Source: Cadophora sp. MPI-SDFR-AT-0126
Taxonomy: Eukaryota > Ascomycota > Leotiomycetes > Helotiales > Ploettnerulaceae
Reading direction: 5' to 3'
Length of the DNA: 64,000 nucleotides
Assembly (NCBI GenBank): GCA_020747065.1
Contig: JAGMVK010000023.1
Span: 558,001-622,000 of the forward strand
Each line of letters starts with the position of its first letter. Position 1 is the stretch's first letter. Shown piece after piece: positions 33,030 through 44,469 of the stretch. The notes below the pieces were generated by a model that had not been told where the DNA came from, searched no databases, and was given only the letters and a program-made list of their open reading frames with translations. A program made the translations under genes and the position numbers.

Positions 33030-33791
33030 TAGGATGCAATCCCAGCTCAAGTCGGATCAACGTCGATGCCAAACACGTCCTTTGGTCGTGCCAATGAGCC
33101 CCCTTCCACAACGACGACACCAACACCAGACTCGGGACACAATGAGTCGGAAGACACTGCCAATAATGAAGTGACCGAGAAGCCCAACACTCCTCAGGTG
33201 GCAGGTCAAGACGATCTCGAAGAGAACATAACTCTACCTCTACAACGAGCGCCAGCTTCGCGAAGCAAGCGCCCAACAAAAGTTGCAGGCCTACGGGTGA
33301 GTGACAAGAAGGACTTGATACCTGCTCAAGTAACAGTCGTGGCCCGTCTTCTAATTAGTAAGGGCTCCATATCCTATTTTCGTGACAACTGTCGTCTGAT
33401 ATACGAAGGGTGGATGTCATTCTCAGCTGAACCCCTAGCCGACAACAACAATTTTGAGCTGTCTCTCATAGCCGCGATGGATATCGTGCAAGGTTTAATG
33501 AAGGGAAGCCGGATTCGACGCCTCCTGCTATAGTTCGCATACATGTATCTAGCAAGAACTATTCTTAATTGCAAGACCGTGGCGGCTACAGATCGAATCC
33601 AAGGTAATACTTATCAAAGTGTAGGTAGACGCGATACTACCGTTGCTATTGACATGTACCTTAAAGCGAAGCAAGATGTCTCTGGAGAACATCTGAAGAG
33701 AAGCACGCTGTTAGGATACTATCGTACTGGCAGGCGGTGGACTGATCTCGCTGGCTCGCCTCCTCTCTTAGTTTTCATCTTTCCTCAATAG
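33030..33791 (+). pseudogene. Relic of a repeated hypothetical protein family, one internal TAG
   Basis: One register is open from about 33030 to 33791 except for TAG at 33531-33533 (LLL-stop-FAYMYLA), again a likely CAG-to-TAG change. The first 80 residues are disordered (TTTTPTPDSG). The rest is helical and ends with GRRWTDLAGSPPLLVFIFP. I half-recognise this ending from a multicopy fungal family (a RRW..LAG.SPLF-type C-terminus preceded by VAIDMYL) but cannot name it. It has no recognised catalytic motif. It could belong to the same locus as 32338-32852, but no splice joins them. Confidence 0.45.
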
Positions 33792-34424
33792 CGGAGACTA
33801 TCGTGTACATATAACCCTTCTCTTTTCTTCGTTGAGACTGATCGCCTTAAAAGGCAAAATAATTCCATTACCGACTCGACAGTTAAAGATATAGCATATC
33901 ATATTCAGTCCTATTACCCAGAACTTACCGTGACTCTAGTCAATGTTAACCAGTGTGCAAGCTTAGTTCCGTTCAACACGGTGCCTGTAGCTTCAATAAA
34001 AGATATCGCGCTGAGAACTACTTAAGAGTTGAGTATAATATTAGATGGAATGTCAGAGGATACTTGAGATAATACGAGTGGATTAAGCCCAAGGCAGATG
34101 TGAATAGATGCGAGCTAGTTATTTATCTTAACTTCTATCCTTTCACCCTTATATCCAAGGAAAGGCATCGCTCATGTCCTGTGACCCCTTGAGGCTAGTG
34201 CAATTAGTTCTAGCTCTCCGCTGGCTGCATGCATCACAACTTCAAAGGTATAAGGTAAAACGGCTAACTAACTGGGGTCAGCAGGAATGGGGGAGATCTG
34301 ATAATATTGAGTGAAGACAAGTACACAGAAAGGAGCCTCAATTTGTCCGCCATCCATAGATATGCGACAGTTTCCATCCCGCATACTCCTTTTGGATATG
34401 AGGAAGCTCCTCAACGCTAATAGG
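33792..34424. other. Gene-free spacer
   Basis: No gene or repeat recognised. Confidence 0.4.
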
Positions 34425-34997
34425 CTAACCCGCTTCGTCTTGTCCTAGCTTGCGCTTAGTATAAAATGCTATCTGCACTTTATCGCTTGATGTATTAGTC
34501 GTGATATCACGAACCACGATTATCTCCTTCAGGTTTATTATAGCCCTTATTGCCTTCTTCAGGCCTGCAATCGTCGAATAGTCGGCTAGACTGTCCCTAA
34601 GATACGCTTTATCGATCGCGGCATATTTCAGGCGAGCTAGCTCAGTCTCCTTTAAAATTCCGAAGAGCCGATACAGACCATCCTCCTCCTGACTGATATC
34701 TAAATAAAGGATATCGAGATCGAAATTGAATCGCACCCTTTCAGGCTATAGGAACGATCCGAAGCAGAGGGGGTAGAGTGCCTCGACCGCCTGCCTCGAT
34801 TCCCGACATACGTGTAGCGCAGTCGGGAGTGCAGCTTGCGAATAGAAACCCGTCGTACAGTGTTCCAACGTAAGGATCTCCACGATACGGGGGGAGAGAG
34901 TAAATCGCCATATAATGAAGCGAAGTTCGAGAGGAAGACGTGTGAATAAAGTAAACCGTTGAACGCCAGCTAGCGAGACGAGGGCGACGGATGCCAT
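34425..34997 (-). pseudogene. 2EXR domain protein with one premature TAG
   Basis: The 2EXR domain is a fungus-specific, F-box-like N-terminal module of unknown function. It is recognised from FTLFTRLPLELRFIIWRFTL at the start, LHVCRESRQAVEALYP and FGSFL in the middle, and VRFNFDLDILYLD after it. TAG at 34748-34746 separates FGSFL from PERVRFNFD. The register is the same on both sides and CAG would restore it, so one C-to-T change at CpA explains the break. The start at 34997 is chosen because the domain begins a few residues later; the longer frame to 35183 adds low-complexity text. About 190 residues in total, which is short but normal for this family. Confidence 0.75.
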
Positions 34998-35381
34998 CGC
35001 GTAACCGTGGCTGGTACAGTAAGCGGGGAAATTGTAAGTATCGATGTCGAGAAAGACGGTTCCACGTTGGAAATCTGTCCAGGTGGAATCAGAAGATACT
35101 GTGCCTTGGTTCCGGATCGTGCGTACAGCTTGGGTGGATGGGCAGGGAAGAAGAGCAGGGGATGGAAGAGTGGGGAGCTGCATATGATAGTTATCTATCT
35201 ATCTATCATGACAGGCGAGAGGCCGAGGACGGAGGAGTCGATGGGTGGATAAATAAATTGGTCGGGGCTTCCGCTGTCAGAAAGCTGTGTGTGCGCTGCT
35301 GTAGATTGAACTCTCTTGGTTTTTGGTTCGTCTAATTGATATATTTACATCATTGCAACCTTGTCAATGTCAATTGTCGAG
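34998..35381. other. Divergent spacer between the 2EXR relic and the SurE-like gene
   Basis: Probably promoter of the SurE-like gene. A small ATCT/CTAT run (tatctatctatctatc, about 35192-35207) is the only pattern. Confidence 0.4.
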
Positions 35382-36744
35382 ATGAAGTTCTCTGCTGGGA
35401 TCGCGGTGGCGAGTATGCTTGCTTTGGGCAATGGGTTGGATATTTTGATTAGTGTGAGTTAATACCTTCTTCGTCTTTCCTTGGAAAGTGTTAGATGTTT
35501 GAGGATTCAACTTGAAGTTTCGGTCAAGCTCCTCCTTTTTACTTAGTCTTGAATTAATGTTGGAGCAATTGCTGATGAGAAATAGAACGACGATGGTTTC
35601 GGAACGGCCAACATCCGTGAGCTGTACAAAGCTATGAAGGCTTTCGGACATAATGTATACATCGTCGCCAGCGTGGTCAATCAGAGTGGTACAGGTGGAA
35701 CAGTGGTGTATACCAAGGAGAAGACCTTGACTGCTGATAGCGAGTTTGGTAAGTCTGCTCAATCAATTCTCTCCCATCTGGTCACAATTGCTAACAGGAA
35801 TGAATTCAGGTATCGTCAAAGCCGGCGCCCCCTCAATCGGTCCCGATCCCATTGACAGCCACATTTGGTATTACAACGGTACACCATCTGCTTGTGTCCA
35901 AGTTGCCTTGGATTACGTCCTACCCCGCTACACGAACCTCACGACATTTGACCTCGTGTTCAGCGGTCCCAATTATGGACTAAACCTCGGACCATTCCTC
36001 TACACTCTCGCTGGTACACTTGGAGCAACCTACACCGTAGTTGAGCGTGGCATCCCAGCCATCGGAATCTCAGGAGCATATGGAGTCCAAACGCCTTACT
36101 ACTGGGTCAACGAGATCACAGCTGCAGGCCTCGATGACCCCGCTACCATCATGGGACAATTGAGCGCCAACCTAGCCCAGCAACTCATCACCAACGTCTC
36201 CAAAGCCGGTGGTGGACGTCTCCTTCCTCTCGGCTACGGAATCAATGTCAACATCCCCCTCATCACCTCTTTCAAATCAGATAACTGCACCAACCCACCT
36301 TTCATCCAATCACGCCTCACAGGCGGCGCAGTCGTCGACCTAGCACTCTTCAACAAAACAACCGGTCTCTTCAGCTACGGCGACGACATTAACCCAGGCG
36401 TCAACCAATGTATTCACGGGGATTGCTGGCTTCCTGGCGAGACCGATGTTTTGAAGAAGAATTGCCAGAGTGCTGTTAGTGTGTTTACTGTCGATTATGA
36501 TGCCCCGATTGGAGGTTCGTGTACTAGTGGACCTGATGTGAGGAGTCTTTTGATGCCGCTTGTGCAGTACGCGAATTCGACCTCGCTTGTTGGGGGCTTG
36601 AATGTTACGATTCCCGGAAATACAACGACAGTTGCGAGTCCGACTCTCACACCGAGTCCAGTGACGGGAAGTGATGCTGGAAGAGTGTTGCCTGGGTTGA
36701 TGGGCTTTGCTGGGGTTGTTTCTGCTGTTTTTATGCTGATGTAG
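35382..36744 (+). CDS. Secreted or GPI-anchored SurE-like phosphatase, three exons
   Basis: A fungal SurE-domain phosphatase/nucleotidase. Exons are 35382-35453, 35586-35748 and 35810-36744, with GTGAGT and GTAAGT donors and in-phase joins, giving 389 residues. A signal peptide (MKFSAGIAVASMLALGNG) leads into the SurE core LDILISNDDGFGTANIREL; the NDDG pair of Asp residues bind the metal. Further signatures are VNQSGTGGTVVY, FSGPNYGLNLG and IGISGAYG. The C-terminus is Ser/Thr-rich and ends in a hydrophobic segment (LPGLMGFAGVVSAVFMLM), suggesting a GPI anchor on the cell surface. I chose ATG 35382 for the signal peptide; ATG 35367 in the same frame would add five residues. No defect seen. Confidence 0.92.
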
Positions 36745-37600
36745 GAGCTCGAGAGCAGAAAATTTTCTTGTAGACGAAATACCATTTGATATTCTTCATC
36801 CTTTCTCTTCCTGTGTTTGGTTTGCTTTTCTCTCTCAGGACTCTCATGCCTACAGCCGTACAAATAACTAGCCAGATTTTTTTTTTTTTGCCCCACCAAC
36901 CTCTGGAGCGATTTACCCCTCAGATTTCCCAAAACCAACTTCATGAATACAACGTGTACTTAAATAAAAAGTTGATCGCTGTAAAGTTTGCACTTAGGCT
37001 ATTAATTATATGTATGTGACTTTTAATCTAGACGTGTAATTGTGAAGTTATTTAAGGAATTGTAAGCGTCGCAAAATTAAGAGGCGGGCAAGTCGCGAGC
37101 CACCCAAAGTGCCCGGTATCAAAGAATTAATTATTACTTAACGAATATCGCGCTGCACAAAAATCTGATTTAATCAAAGTGTTTACTTTATGGAAAATTT
37201 TATCGCGATCAACTTTTTATTTTATTAATAGGTGTTGTTATGAAGTTGTCGGTGGCCCTCAAATGGATTTGGAGGGGTGAATCGCTCCAAGGGTGCGGCT
37301 CGCTTGAAAATCAAAATTCCGGCTACTGTAGTTAGTTGTACAGCTGTATCAACAAAATGCGGTGAATCTGAGCCCGCTTGTTTCAGCCTCAGAAGATGGC
37401 TTTTCCTGACGTATCTCATTTGTGGACTCTCTTTTGAGACATGTCGTGCAACCTGCACCGTGCGTGGTATTGCAGAACAGGGCAGACCTTGTGTGCCTTG
37501 TATCGCCCTGCTGAGTTTTCTTCCTCTTCCTGTCCTTCTCCAAACATGCCCTCCTATCTCCCGGCCTCTGGCAAGTCATGCAACGAAGTCGGTCTTCATC
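36745..37600. other. Intergenic region
   Basis: No gene recognised. A run of 12 T lies at about 36879-36890. AT-rich stretches at 36955-37240 contain inverted copies of aagttgatcgc (about 36970) and gcgatcaacttttta (about 37206), suggesting a small decayed inverted-repeat element. Confidence 0.45.
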
Positions 37601-40307
37601 ATGGATCCATTATCAATATCTGCGAGCATCGTCGCTTTAATCGGAGGAGCGACAACGGTCGTGCGAGGTCTTGACAAGCTCCAATCCTTACGCCATGCTC
37701 CTGCGGAATTGAAGGCCCTGCTGAATGAAGTAAGTGAAAGGCAGCAACCCGCTCTACCCAACTATTAAATTAACGGTTAATAGGTTGCAGATCTTCAAGT
37801 CGTACTGACAAGTGTGAAAGAATCCCTCGAATGCCTTCGTGGACTTGGACCCCAGATTCCCCACGATGCTCTACGAAACCTACCTGACATGATAGATCGA
37901 GCAACGAAGACGATCGAGGATTTGAATAGCTTCGTTTCTGGTAATCTGCTCAAGGGCGATCCGAATCCAGCAGGTGGCGTTCTTAAAGTATCTCGCAGAA
38001 CATGGCTCGGCAAAGAAAAGAAGCTCGCAGCTTTTCGAGGCTCAATCAAAGAGTGCAAGGAAAATCTGGGCATTGTTCTGCTATCATCTACCAGGTCAGT
38101 CTCACCCTTAAGTTTTCGCAGTAGGTTTCGCTCTAACACTTCCAAGTCGTATAATTCCACATATGCTACTCAACATTCAAGAAGTCATGCTTGTTGACCG
38201 AGACCGTTTCACTCGGTCTGCTGAAGCCATGGAACAGATGGCCGAACGATTTGCCGCACATCCTGCTCTCGTACAGAGCTTTCTCAAGTCTTGTGGCGCA
38301 GATGCAGTCGATCATGATACCTCGACTACACCTACGAATTCACCTGCTTCTCTCGTGGCTAGACCCTCCCCAGAAACGGGCAATGCATACCTGAGGATAA
38401 AGACTTTCGCCCACACCAACCGCTGCGAGAAGTATTGCAACTGCCAATGCCATGTCCAGTCACGCATCGCCACTCCAAGATGGCTCCAAGTCCTTGTCGG
38501 AACATTGTTCTACTCCTATGCCGGAACGCCGATACTTAATTCCCCAAAATGCAACTCTCCCCGTTGCCGTCGGTCAATGGTATCGTCAACACAGTTTTGC
38601 TATTATTTCCCAACCTGGATGGTCCGAAAAGCCTTGATATTCACAAGCACTTGGAGAGATGTCACTGGCTCTGGTGCTTCTTGGTCGGTACGAGTTCCTC
38701 GAGTATTTGACAATTTTCATCCTGCTGTGAGTTCAATAATAGCTGGTAACTTGGCCAATCTCCAACGCATACTTTCTACACGAGAGATCTCTCCATTTGA
38801 TATCGACAAGGACGGCGAGTCACTATTATATGTAAGTAAGCTTCTCAGGTGTCTTCCATGTATGCACAATTGGGGTTTTTATGTATCGTATTCGGGCCAA
38901 GGTTTATTTTCAGACAATATGAACTATGGGCCATGAGATCAATGCCAAGGATATAACGTTAACTGACCGGCTTCTAAAAGTGGGCAGAAAACCACCGGCA
39001 AGCAGATATATTTGCCTACCTCATAAGCATCGGGGCAGACATGAATCTCAAGAACATTTTTGGGAAGTAAGCAATGTCTTCTCCTGACTGGGAAATGCCG
39101 GATGATCAACGCAGCTCCTCTAATACTACCACACAGATCGGCAGTAGATATAGTGTGGAACAGACGATTTTCAAACAGTGACGCAGCGTACAACTCTTCT
39201 GTGCCTGATATCGATGAAGATTACCCCTTACAACTAAGCCCAATCCACAAAATCATTCTTGGAATCGTGGAACTGTCACTTCAGCAACAGCTAGAACTTG
39301 ATTCCTCATATCTAAACAACGTCGATTGGCTGGGACGAACGCCACTTATGTGGGCTGCAGTACGCGCAGACACAACCAACTTAAGAGTGCTTATTGAGAA
39401 CCGAGCAAATGTTTCTGCAACAGACTGCGAAGGTAAAACTGCATTGCACATTGCAATTGCGACAGGTAGTTACGAATGCGTGAAAATTCTGCTGCAATAT
39501 AAGGCAGATGTCAATATCTGTGATAAGTTTGGATATACGCCTCTTCATAGTGCTGCTCGGCCCGAATCTCTCGAAGGCGCTGCAATTATAGAAATGTTGT
39601 GTAGTCTTGGAGCAAACTTAGAAGCTCGTGATTTGGCGGGCTGGACACCACTTCATTTTGCCGCCTACCAGAACAGAAGCGCCGCCATCTCATCTCTGAT
39701 AGATTGTGGAGCTAACATCAACTTTCTCAATCGGGACGGCGAATCGGCAATTGGATTAGCAATTGAACGTGGTCATATGGATGCCATATGGACCCTCTAT
39801 CAAAAAGGAGCAGCTTTGAACTGGGATATGGCCCACCCGCAGGGCAATGTGCTTGGGACGGCTGCAGTTTACGGATGGATTCAAACCATGGAAGTCCTAT
39901 CAACCATGAGTCCAGGGAAGCGGATTATCTACGACCCAGATATACTGTATGATTTGTATGAGAATATTCGCGTAATTCGATACGTCGGGCCAGAGGAAGA
40001 TCCAGACGAACTACTCGCCGCATTCGAGAACCTCCTCGCCAATACCGGCACACCGAATCCCAACATGAAATACTCGGACGACTACCCCTCCGAGGACGAG
40101 TACATGGACGAATCAGATGAAGACGTAGGATCGGATGGAGACATGGGGACTTATGAAGACGAGGACTCTGATGGTGAGAGTTCGATAATGAGTTTTCAAG
40201 ACGCTGTCGGGGAGCAGGAAGTTGCGAATCTGATGGCTGGAACTACACTCTCGGAACCAGTGTCAGATTATGAGAGCGACGGCAGGGGAACTGTGGCGGG
40301 CCCTTGA
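37601..40307 (+). CDS. Ankyrin-repeat protein with NLR-type N-terminal domain, five exons
   Basis: Exons 37601-37729, 37784-38094, 38147-38831, 38981-39066 and 39179-40307 join in phase to give about 779 residues. The N-terminus (MDPLSISASIVALIGGATT) is the helical domain common on fungal STAND/NLR proteins. The middle has a conserved cysteine patch (RCEKYCNCQCH, NSPKCNSPRCRR) and a GASWSVRVPRVF segment. The C-terminal half carries ankyrin repeats (GRTPLMWAAVRADT, GKTALHIAIATGS, GYTPLHSAARPES, GWTPLHFAAYQNR) and a long acidic tail (EDEYMDESDEDVGSDG). Such proteins are thought to sense or scaffold other proteins, and some fungal relatives work in non-self recognition. No NACHT or NB-ARC domain is present. 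The exon boundary at 39066/39179 is the least certain. Confidence 0.8.
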
Positions 40308-40498
40308 GTTCCGACTGGAGTCAGGCTTGGAATGATTGTCAAAAATGGTCTTGTTTGCTTTCAGTCAGGAGTGGCGAGATGTGAGTCCAGTTCCAGATCC
40401 AACCCCTGAAACTAGGCGAGGAACAATATGAAGGTGCTCATGTCTCTTTTCTATGGAAGTTCAGCTGGCGTTCTAGATACTTGGGATTGGGGTTTTAA

Positions 40499-40523
40499 GG
40501 GGGGGGGGGGGGGGGGGGGGGGG
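40499..40523 (+). repeat. G homopolymer, 25 bases
   Basis: Uninterrupted run of G about 100 bp upstream of the DUF3723-like gene. The length is as given; sequencing may misjudge such runs. Confidence 0.85.
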
Positions 40524-40623
40524 TTTGGCGAGTTATCTATCATTTCGGCTTCGTTGGCGATTCAGTGGAAGCGTCTTTGCAATATGATAAAATAATTTGA
40601 AAGTTGCGTTGCTCTTGGCTGTC

Positions 40624-41121
40624 ATGGAGAGTGCTATTGGGGATCAGAGGGGTCCTGCTGCAGCCTTGCAGTCAGGAGATCTTGGAGCAGAGACCACCTC
40701 ACCAAGACTCAGAAGGCGACGGGTAAGGCTATACTCTCTACCATTCATCTCAGCGAGCTTACTTCTGCAGGATTCAACTCCTGTGACTCAGACGCCGGAC
40801 TCAGTCTGGATCACGTTCAAGATCTTGGAACGAGGCGTTTGGAGGACCGCTCAGAGGCTCCATGTCCGTTTCTCAGATCCGTCCGAGGTCGAGCGAATAG
40901 CAGTAAAGTACATGAGGAAGAGCGAGCAGATACGTGTATATGATACTGATTTGAATATTCTGACGCCACAAATGTGTTACGAAGCTGCGATGGCGAATAG
41001 ATGCAACATACTCCTTTTGATTCCGGGAAAGCAGCTCGATATCAGTGAAGAGCTGGAGGCCTCTGTCTCCCTCCTGTTGTTATCTGAATCAGAATCATCA
41101 ATGGAGGCCGGCATCGAGTGA
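40624..41121 (+). CDS. DUF3723-like hypothetical protein, two exons
   Basis: Exon 1 is 40624-40722 and exon 2 is 40771-41121, separated by a 48-bp intron (GTAAGG...CTGCAG) that is a multiple of three and therefore invisible as a frame break. The second exon has a ubiquitin-like-sized domain with DSVWITFKILERGVWRTAQ, SDPSEVERIAVKYMRK, LNILTPQMCYEAA and NILLLIP. I recognise these phrases from the C-terminal part of fungal DUF3723-type proteins. About 149 residues. The larger N-terminal DUF3723 region is absent, so this is a short member or a fragment. Function unknown. The tail (LLLLSESESSMEAGIE) is acidic. Confidence 0.55.
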   Translation: MESAIGDQRGPAAALQSGDLGAETTSPRLRRRRVRLYSLPFISASLLLQDSTPVTQTPDSVWITFKILERGVWRTAQRLHVRFSDPSEVERIAVKYMRKSEQIRVYDTDLNILTPQMCYEAAMANRCNILLLIPGKQLDISEELEASVSLLLLSESESSMEAGIE

Positions 41122-41389
41122 GTGTATCTATAGTGTTAGGTAGAGCAGGTCCGAATTCGTCTAATATCTCTTGTAGAGATGGAGGTTTGGCCTTCTTTTT
41201 AGGGGGAAAAGTATTATTGTCACTGGAATCGACGTCGTCAAGAGAGTGCTTCATTTTAATAAGTCAAACGCGTAATGGGAATGTAGTTTGGTCAAGTTGA
41301 CGCGTGAATTTATTAACGCGATGTACTTTCTTATGTAAATTATATGTAAAGGTACATAAAATAATGCGCGGTCCCGCTCTTGTGGCCGG

Positions 41390-41820
41390 GAGTGCTGATA
41401 CAGCGACGACCCCCTGCTACTTCGGCGACGACCCCCCCTTGTTTTTCCGAGGGCGGTGACCTAAAATGTCAGCGGTAAGAAAGTGACTTCCAGCGCCACC
41501 TAATTAATCGCGAAATCGCGTACCTTTCTTGACGCGTACATTGTAAAACATCGTGATTTGAATAATCATCCTTACACACATATCCATGAGAAATTTTCCC
41601 TTTTTGTTGTAATCCCAGCAACTCAGTATTAGTCTCTCTTTTCTAGTTTTAGCATCAGCACGTAAAATGCATCTTAAAGTACTATTACATTGATTTTGGC
41701 GGGTGCAACTACTCTAATTTACTGCCGCAGTACTTACGGGGACACCGTGTTTTCTGCCATAAAAACAAGAGGGGGGGGTCGTCGCCGAAGTAGCAGGGGG
41801 TCGTCGCTGTATCAGCACTC
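41390..41820. mobile_element. Non-autonomous hAT-type MITE, 431 bp, with 8-bp target duplication
   Basis: Perfect inverted repeats of about 48 bp start GAGTGCTGATACAGCGACGA at each end (41390 inward, 41820 inward). The eight bases gtggccgg flank both sides (41382-41389 and 41821-41828), the duplication length of hAT elements. There is no coding capacity inside. The C7/C8 difference in the arms marks their inner limit. Confidence 0.85.
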
Positions 41821-42201
41821 GTGGCCGGCCCGCACCCCCCTGCTTAGCGCTGGGTAATGTCTCACCGGACGAAGGGATAACGAAATAATATAACTCCAAA
41901 TTCTGAAGACACTCAGAGAGGAAAGGAATGCATTCCGGGAGTTACTCCGATGCCTCGAGGTGGGCGACATGTTTCAGTGCTTAGTAATATACTATGTTCA
42001 CGCCTGGGCTCGCTATATCCACTCAGTCACGATTCTCAGGTTTGACCACGTGCGTGGCGTACAAGAGTCACACGTGTGGCGTAGATGCAGGTTTCTCGAA
42101 TATTCTACCGGCAGGTGTGGGCATTGGAGCGCTGTCGTCCTCTCCTTCTATATCACCGTAGCGACAGCCTACCAATTGAGAATTACGCGGTGCATCTAGG
42201 A
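41821..42201. other. Spacer upstream of the HET gene
   Basis: Starts with the right copy of the MITE target duplication. The in-frame ATG at 42085 precedes the chosen HET start but the extra 39 residues look non-coding. Confidence 0.4.
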
Positions 42202-44148
42202 ATGACCTCCAATCTGCCCCTGATGGATCGACTTCGTCTACCTGGTCTGTTCGGGGACAAACACTTGTGTGAACGGTGTCGCAAGCTGCGCCTCAATATT
42301 AACCGATCCTCAACTCTCAACGCCATTCAGTCAAGGGATTACAAAATACTCGCGGTGCCTCTGAGTGACCCAAGAACGTGGAGCTTAAGCTGCGAGCTGT
42401 GTGACATCTTGAGAAGGCTTGCCAGATACCACGAAAACGAGCCACTCGGCGGTCGTGAATTTTACCTCGTTCCTGGGGTGCCTCGGTATTTCGGCAGTCC
42501 AAGCTCTGACGACAAAACGAGAGGAGGATCGCCAATCTGTTGGACTGTATACAAAGACTTTCATTTGCTTGCGAAAAGAGACGATCCAAGCCTCACATTC
42601 GACGAATCTCTCCTGAAATCCTGTCTCGAAAGTACTGATTTATGGCTGTGTCCACTTCCTAAACCGGACAATAATACCCGAGACAAAACCAGTACCATAG
42701 CTCTCGACTCTTTCGCAGACCTGGGGGTTGTCAAAGAATGGTTGGAAGAGTGTGAGTCGAGCCACTCGCGGTGCTGGGCGCAAAGTGAGCATGTGAGGAA
42801 CCACTTATCTCTGGAAGGTCTTACTTTCAGAGTTATCAACTGTGCTGAAAAGAAAATCTTCCCGCTTCCAAGAAACACTCAGTACCTGACCCTCAGTTAT
42901 CGATGGGGCGCAGCAAGTGCAGACGAGGATGACGTTCCTGATGGGCAATTGCCGACAAGGTTTCCAAAGGCGATACATGATGCTATGAAAGCGACACTTG
43001 GTCTCGGTTTCAAATATCTGTGGATTGATCGCTATTGCATATATCAATCAGATCCGAGAGACAAAAAATTACAAATAAGTAGGATGGGTGCCATTTATTC
43101 TAGCTCCTTCGCTACTATCGTCGCAGCAGCAGGCGAAGACCCCACATTTGGCTTACCAGGCATATCCCCTCGTCCTTCATCTCGGGTACTAAAGAAGGAA
43201 AAGTCGACCTGGGTGATAACCCCAATGTCGCGAACAGCGGTCAGGGAAAGCACCTGGAACACCCGCGGCTGGACCTACCAGGAAGCAGTCTTGTCCTTGC
43301 GCCTCATATGCTTCCTCCCTCAACAGATCTATTTCGAATGTCGACAGTGTTGTCTTATTGAGTCCGTCTCATTTCTAGATTCCACTAAAGGCATAATTGC
43401 GCCACACATAGAACCGCTATTCTCTATGTACACGACGAAGGTATCAGAGCTAGAACAAGGGCACGGAGGGTTGTATGGGCATATCGAGAAGTACACATAC
43501 AGAGAATTGACAATGCCAAATGATATTCTGAACGGAATATCTGGCGTGTTTGAGGATATCTGCTCTCAGGAAAGCGGATTTCACTTCCTATCGGGTGTAC
43601 CCACCATCTCCAAGTCATCATTCACGGTCAACTCCCAAAGCACACTCAAGACACCAGCTCAACATTTTGCTAGCTGCCTATGTTGGATTAAAATTGGACC
43701 TGCACAGCGTCGAGAAGGATTCCCGAGTTGGTCATGGGCAGGATGGTATCTGCCAGTCGCACGCTCGTTTGGAGCTCAAATGGGTCACGAGGGAGGCGAC
43801 TTTCTTCAAATCTCTGTTGACTTAAACTGGCCCGATATTGATTCCGATCAGACTTGGACCAATTTGGCGGTATTTCTAGAATATCAAAAGACGAAACCCG
43901 AGTGCACTACCTTTGTGCACCGGATCCGCATTGAATCTTTGCTCCTACCAAGAATACATTTTCACTGGGAACCGGAACAACGAAGTTATCTGGGCAAGTG
44001 GACTGCATCAATCGATGGCACACCGCACGGGACTATACAGGCAAATTTTTATCCCAATGAGCCCAACAGAGAACGCAGAACTAGAAAACCATACTCTTCT
44101 CAACTTGATGGAGGTACATTCCCCGGGTTAATCCTTGGGGTAATGTAG
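42202..44148 (+). CDS. HET-domain (heterokaryon incompatibility) protein
   Basis: A large HET protein; in fungi HET domains act in non-self recognition and trigger cell death after fusion of incompatible strains. The N-terminal part has a cysteine patch typical of the family (LCERCRKLRLNI, CELCDILRRL). The HET domain follows: YLTLSYRWGA near residue 230, FKYLWIDRYCIYQSD, ISRMGAIYSSSFATIVAAA, and TWNTRGWTYQEAVLS with YFECRQCC. The C-terminal part keeps FPSWSWAGW. About 648 residues to TAG at 44146. Just past this stop, in another register, coding-like text continues (FSFDVLVFEEDSNGNAERVA, 44171 to stop 44311) that fits HET C-termini, so the true end may be 44311 through a short intron or the tail may be lost by a frameshift. 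I chose 42202 (MTSNLPLMDRL) as start. Confidence 0.85.
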   Translation: MTSNLPLMDRLRLPGLFGDKHLCERCRKLRLNINRSSTLNAIQSRDYKILAVPLSDPRTWSLSCELCDILRRLARYHENEPLGGREFYLVPGVPRYFGSPSSDDKTRGGSPICWTVYKDFHLLAKRDDPSLTFDESLLKSCLESTDLWLCPLPKPDNNTRDKTSTIALDSFADLGVVKEWLEECESSHSRCWAQSEHVRNHLSLEGLTFRVINCAEKKIFPLPRNTQYLTLSYRWGAASADEDDVPDGQLPTRFPKAIHDAMKATLGLGFKYLWIDRYCIYQSDPRDKKLQISRMGAIYSSSFATIVAAAGEDPTFGLPGISPRPSSRVLKKEKSTWVITPMSRTAVRESTWNTRGWTYQEAVLSLRLICFLPQQIYFECRQCCLIESVSFLDSTKGIIAPHIEPLFSMYTTKVSELEQGHGGLYGHIEKYTYRELTMPNDILNGISGVFEDICSQESGFHFLSGVPTISKSSFTVNSQSTLKTPAQHFASCLCWIKIGPAQRREGFPSWSWAGWYLPVARSFGAQMGHEGGDFLQISVDLNWPDIDSDQTWTNLAVFLEYQKTKPECTTFVHRIRIESLLLPRIHFHWEPEQRSYLGKWTASIDGTPHGTIQANFYPNEPNRERRTRKPYSSQLDGGTFPGLILGVM

Positions 44149-44469
44149 AAAAGAACAGCCTAGTTCGCCGATTTTCTCTTTTGATGTCCTTGTCTTCGAG
44201 GAAGATTCAAATGGAAATGCGGAAAGAGTGGCGCTGGTTGAGTTCAAGTGTCAGGATTTGAGCGCATGGCTCGTTAATTCCCTAAACAAGGCCAGCATTA
44301 TACTTGGTTAGAGGGGTTCAGAAGTGCACCAGTAACCTGCTCGAGGTTCTTTTGCGACTGAAGTGACGGCGTCACCAGTGGGTGACAGAATTCGATACGC
44401 ACGCTAAAATTAGCCGGGGAACACGAAATCGCGCATCGCGTCTCAACACAACACCTCCAATTCCTCACT

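Noticed and set aside
41042..41254. Minus-strand frame starting MKHSLDDVDSSDNN with PPKKKAKPP
   Set aside because: It overlaps the end of the DUF3723-like exon and has no family match that I recognise; too little support to call a gene.
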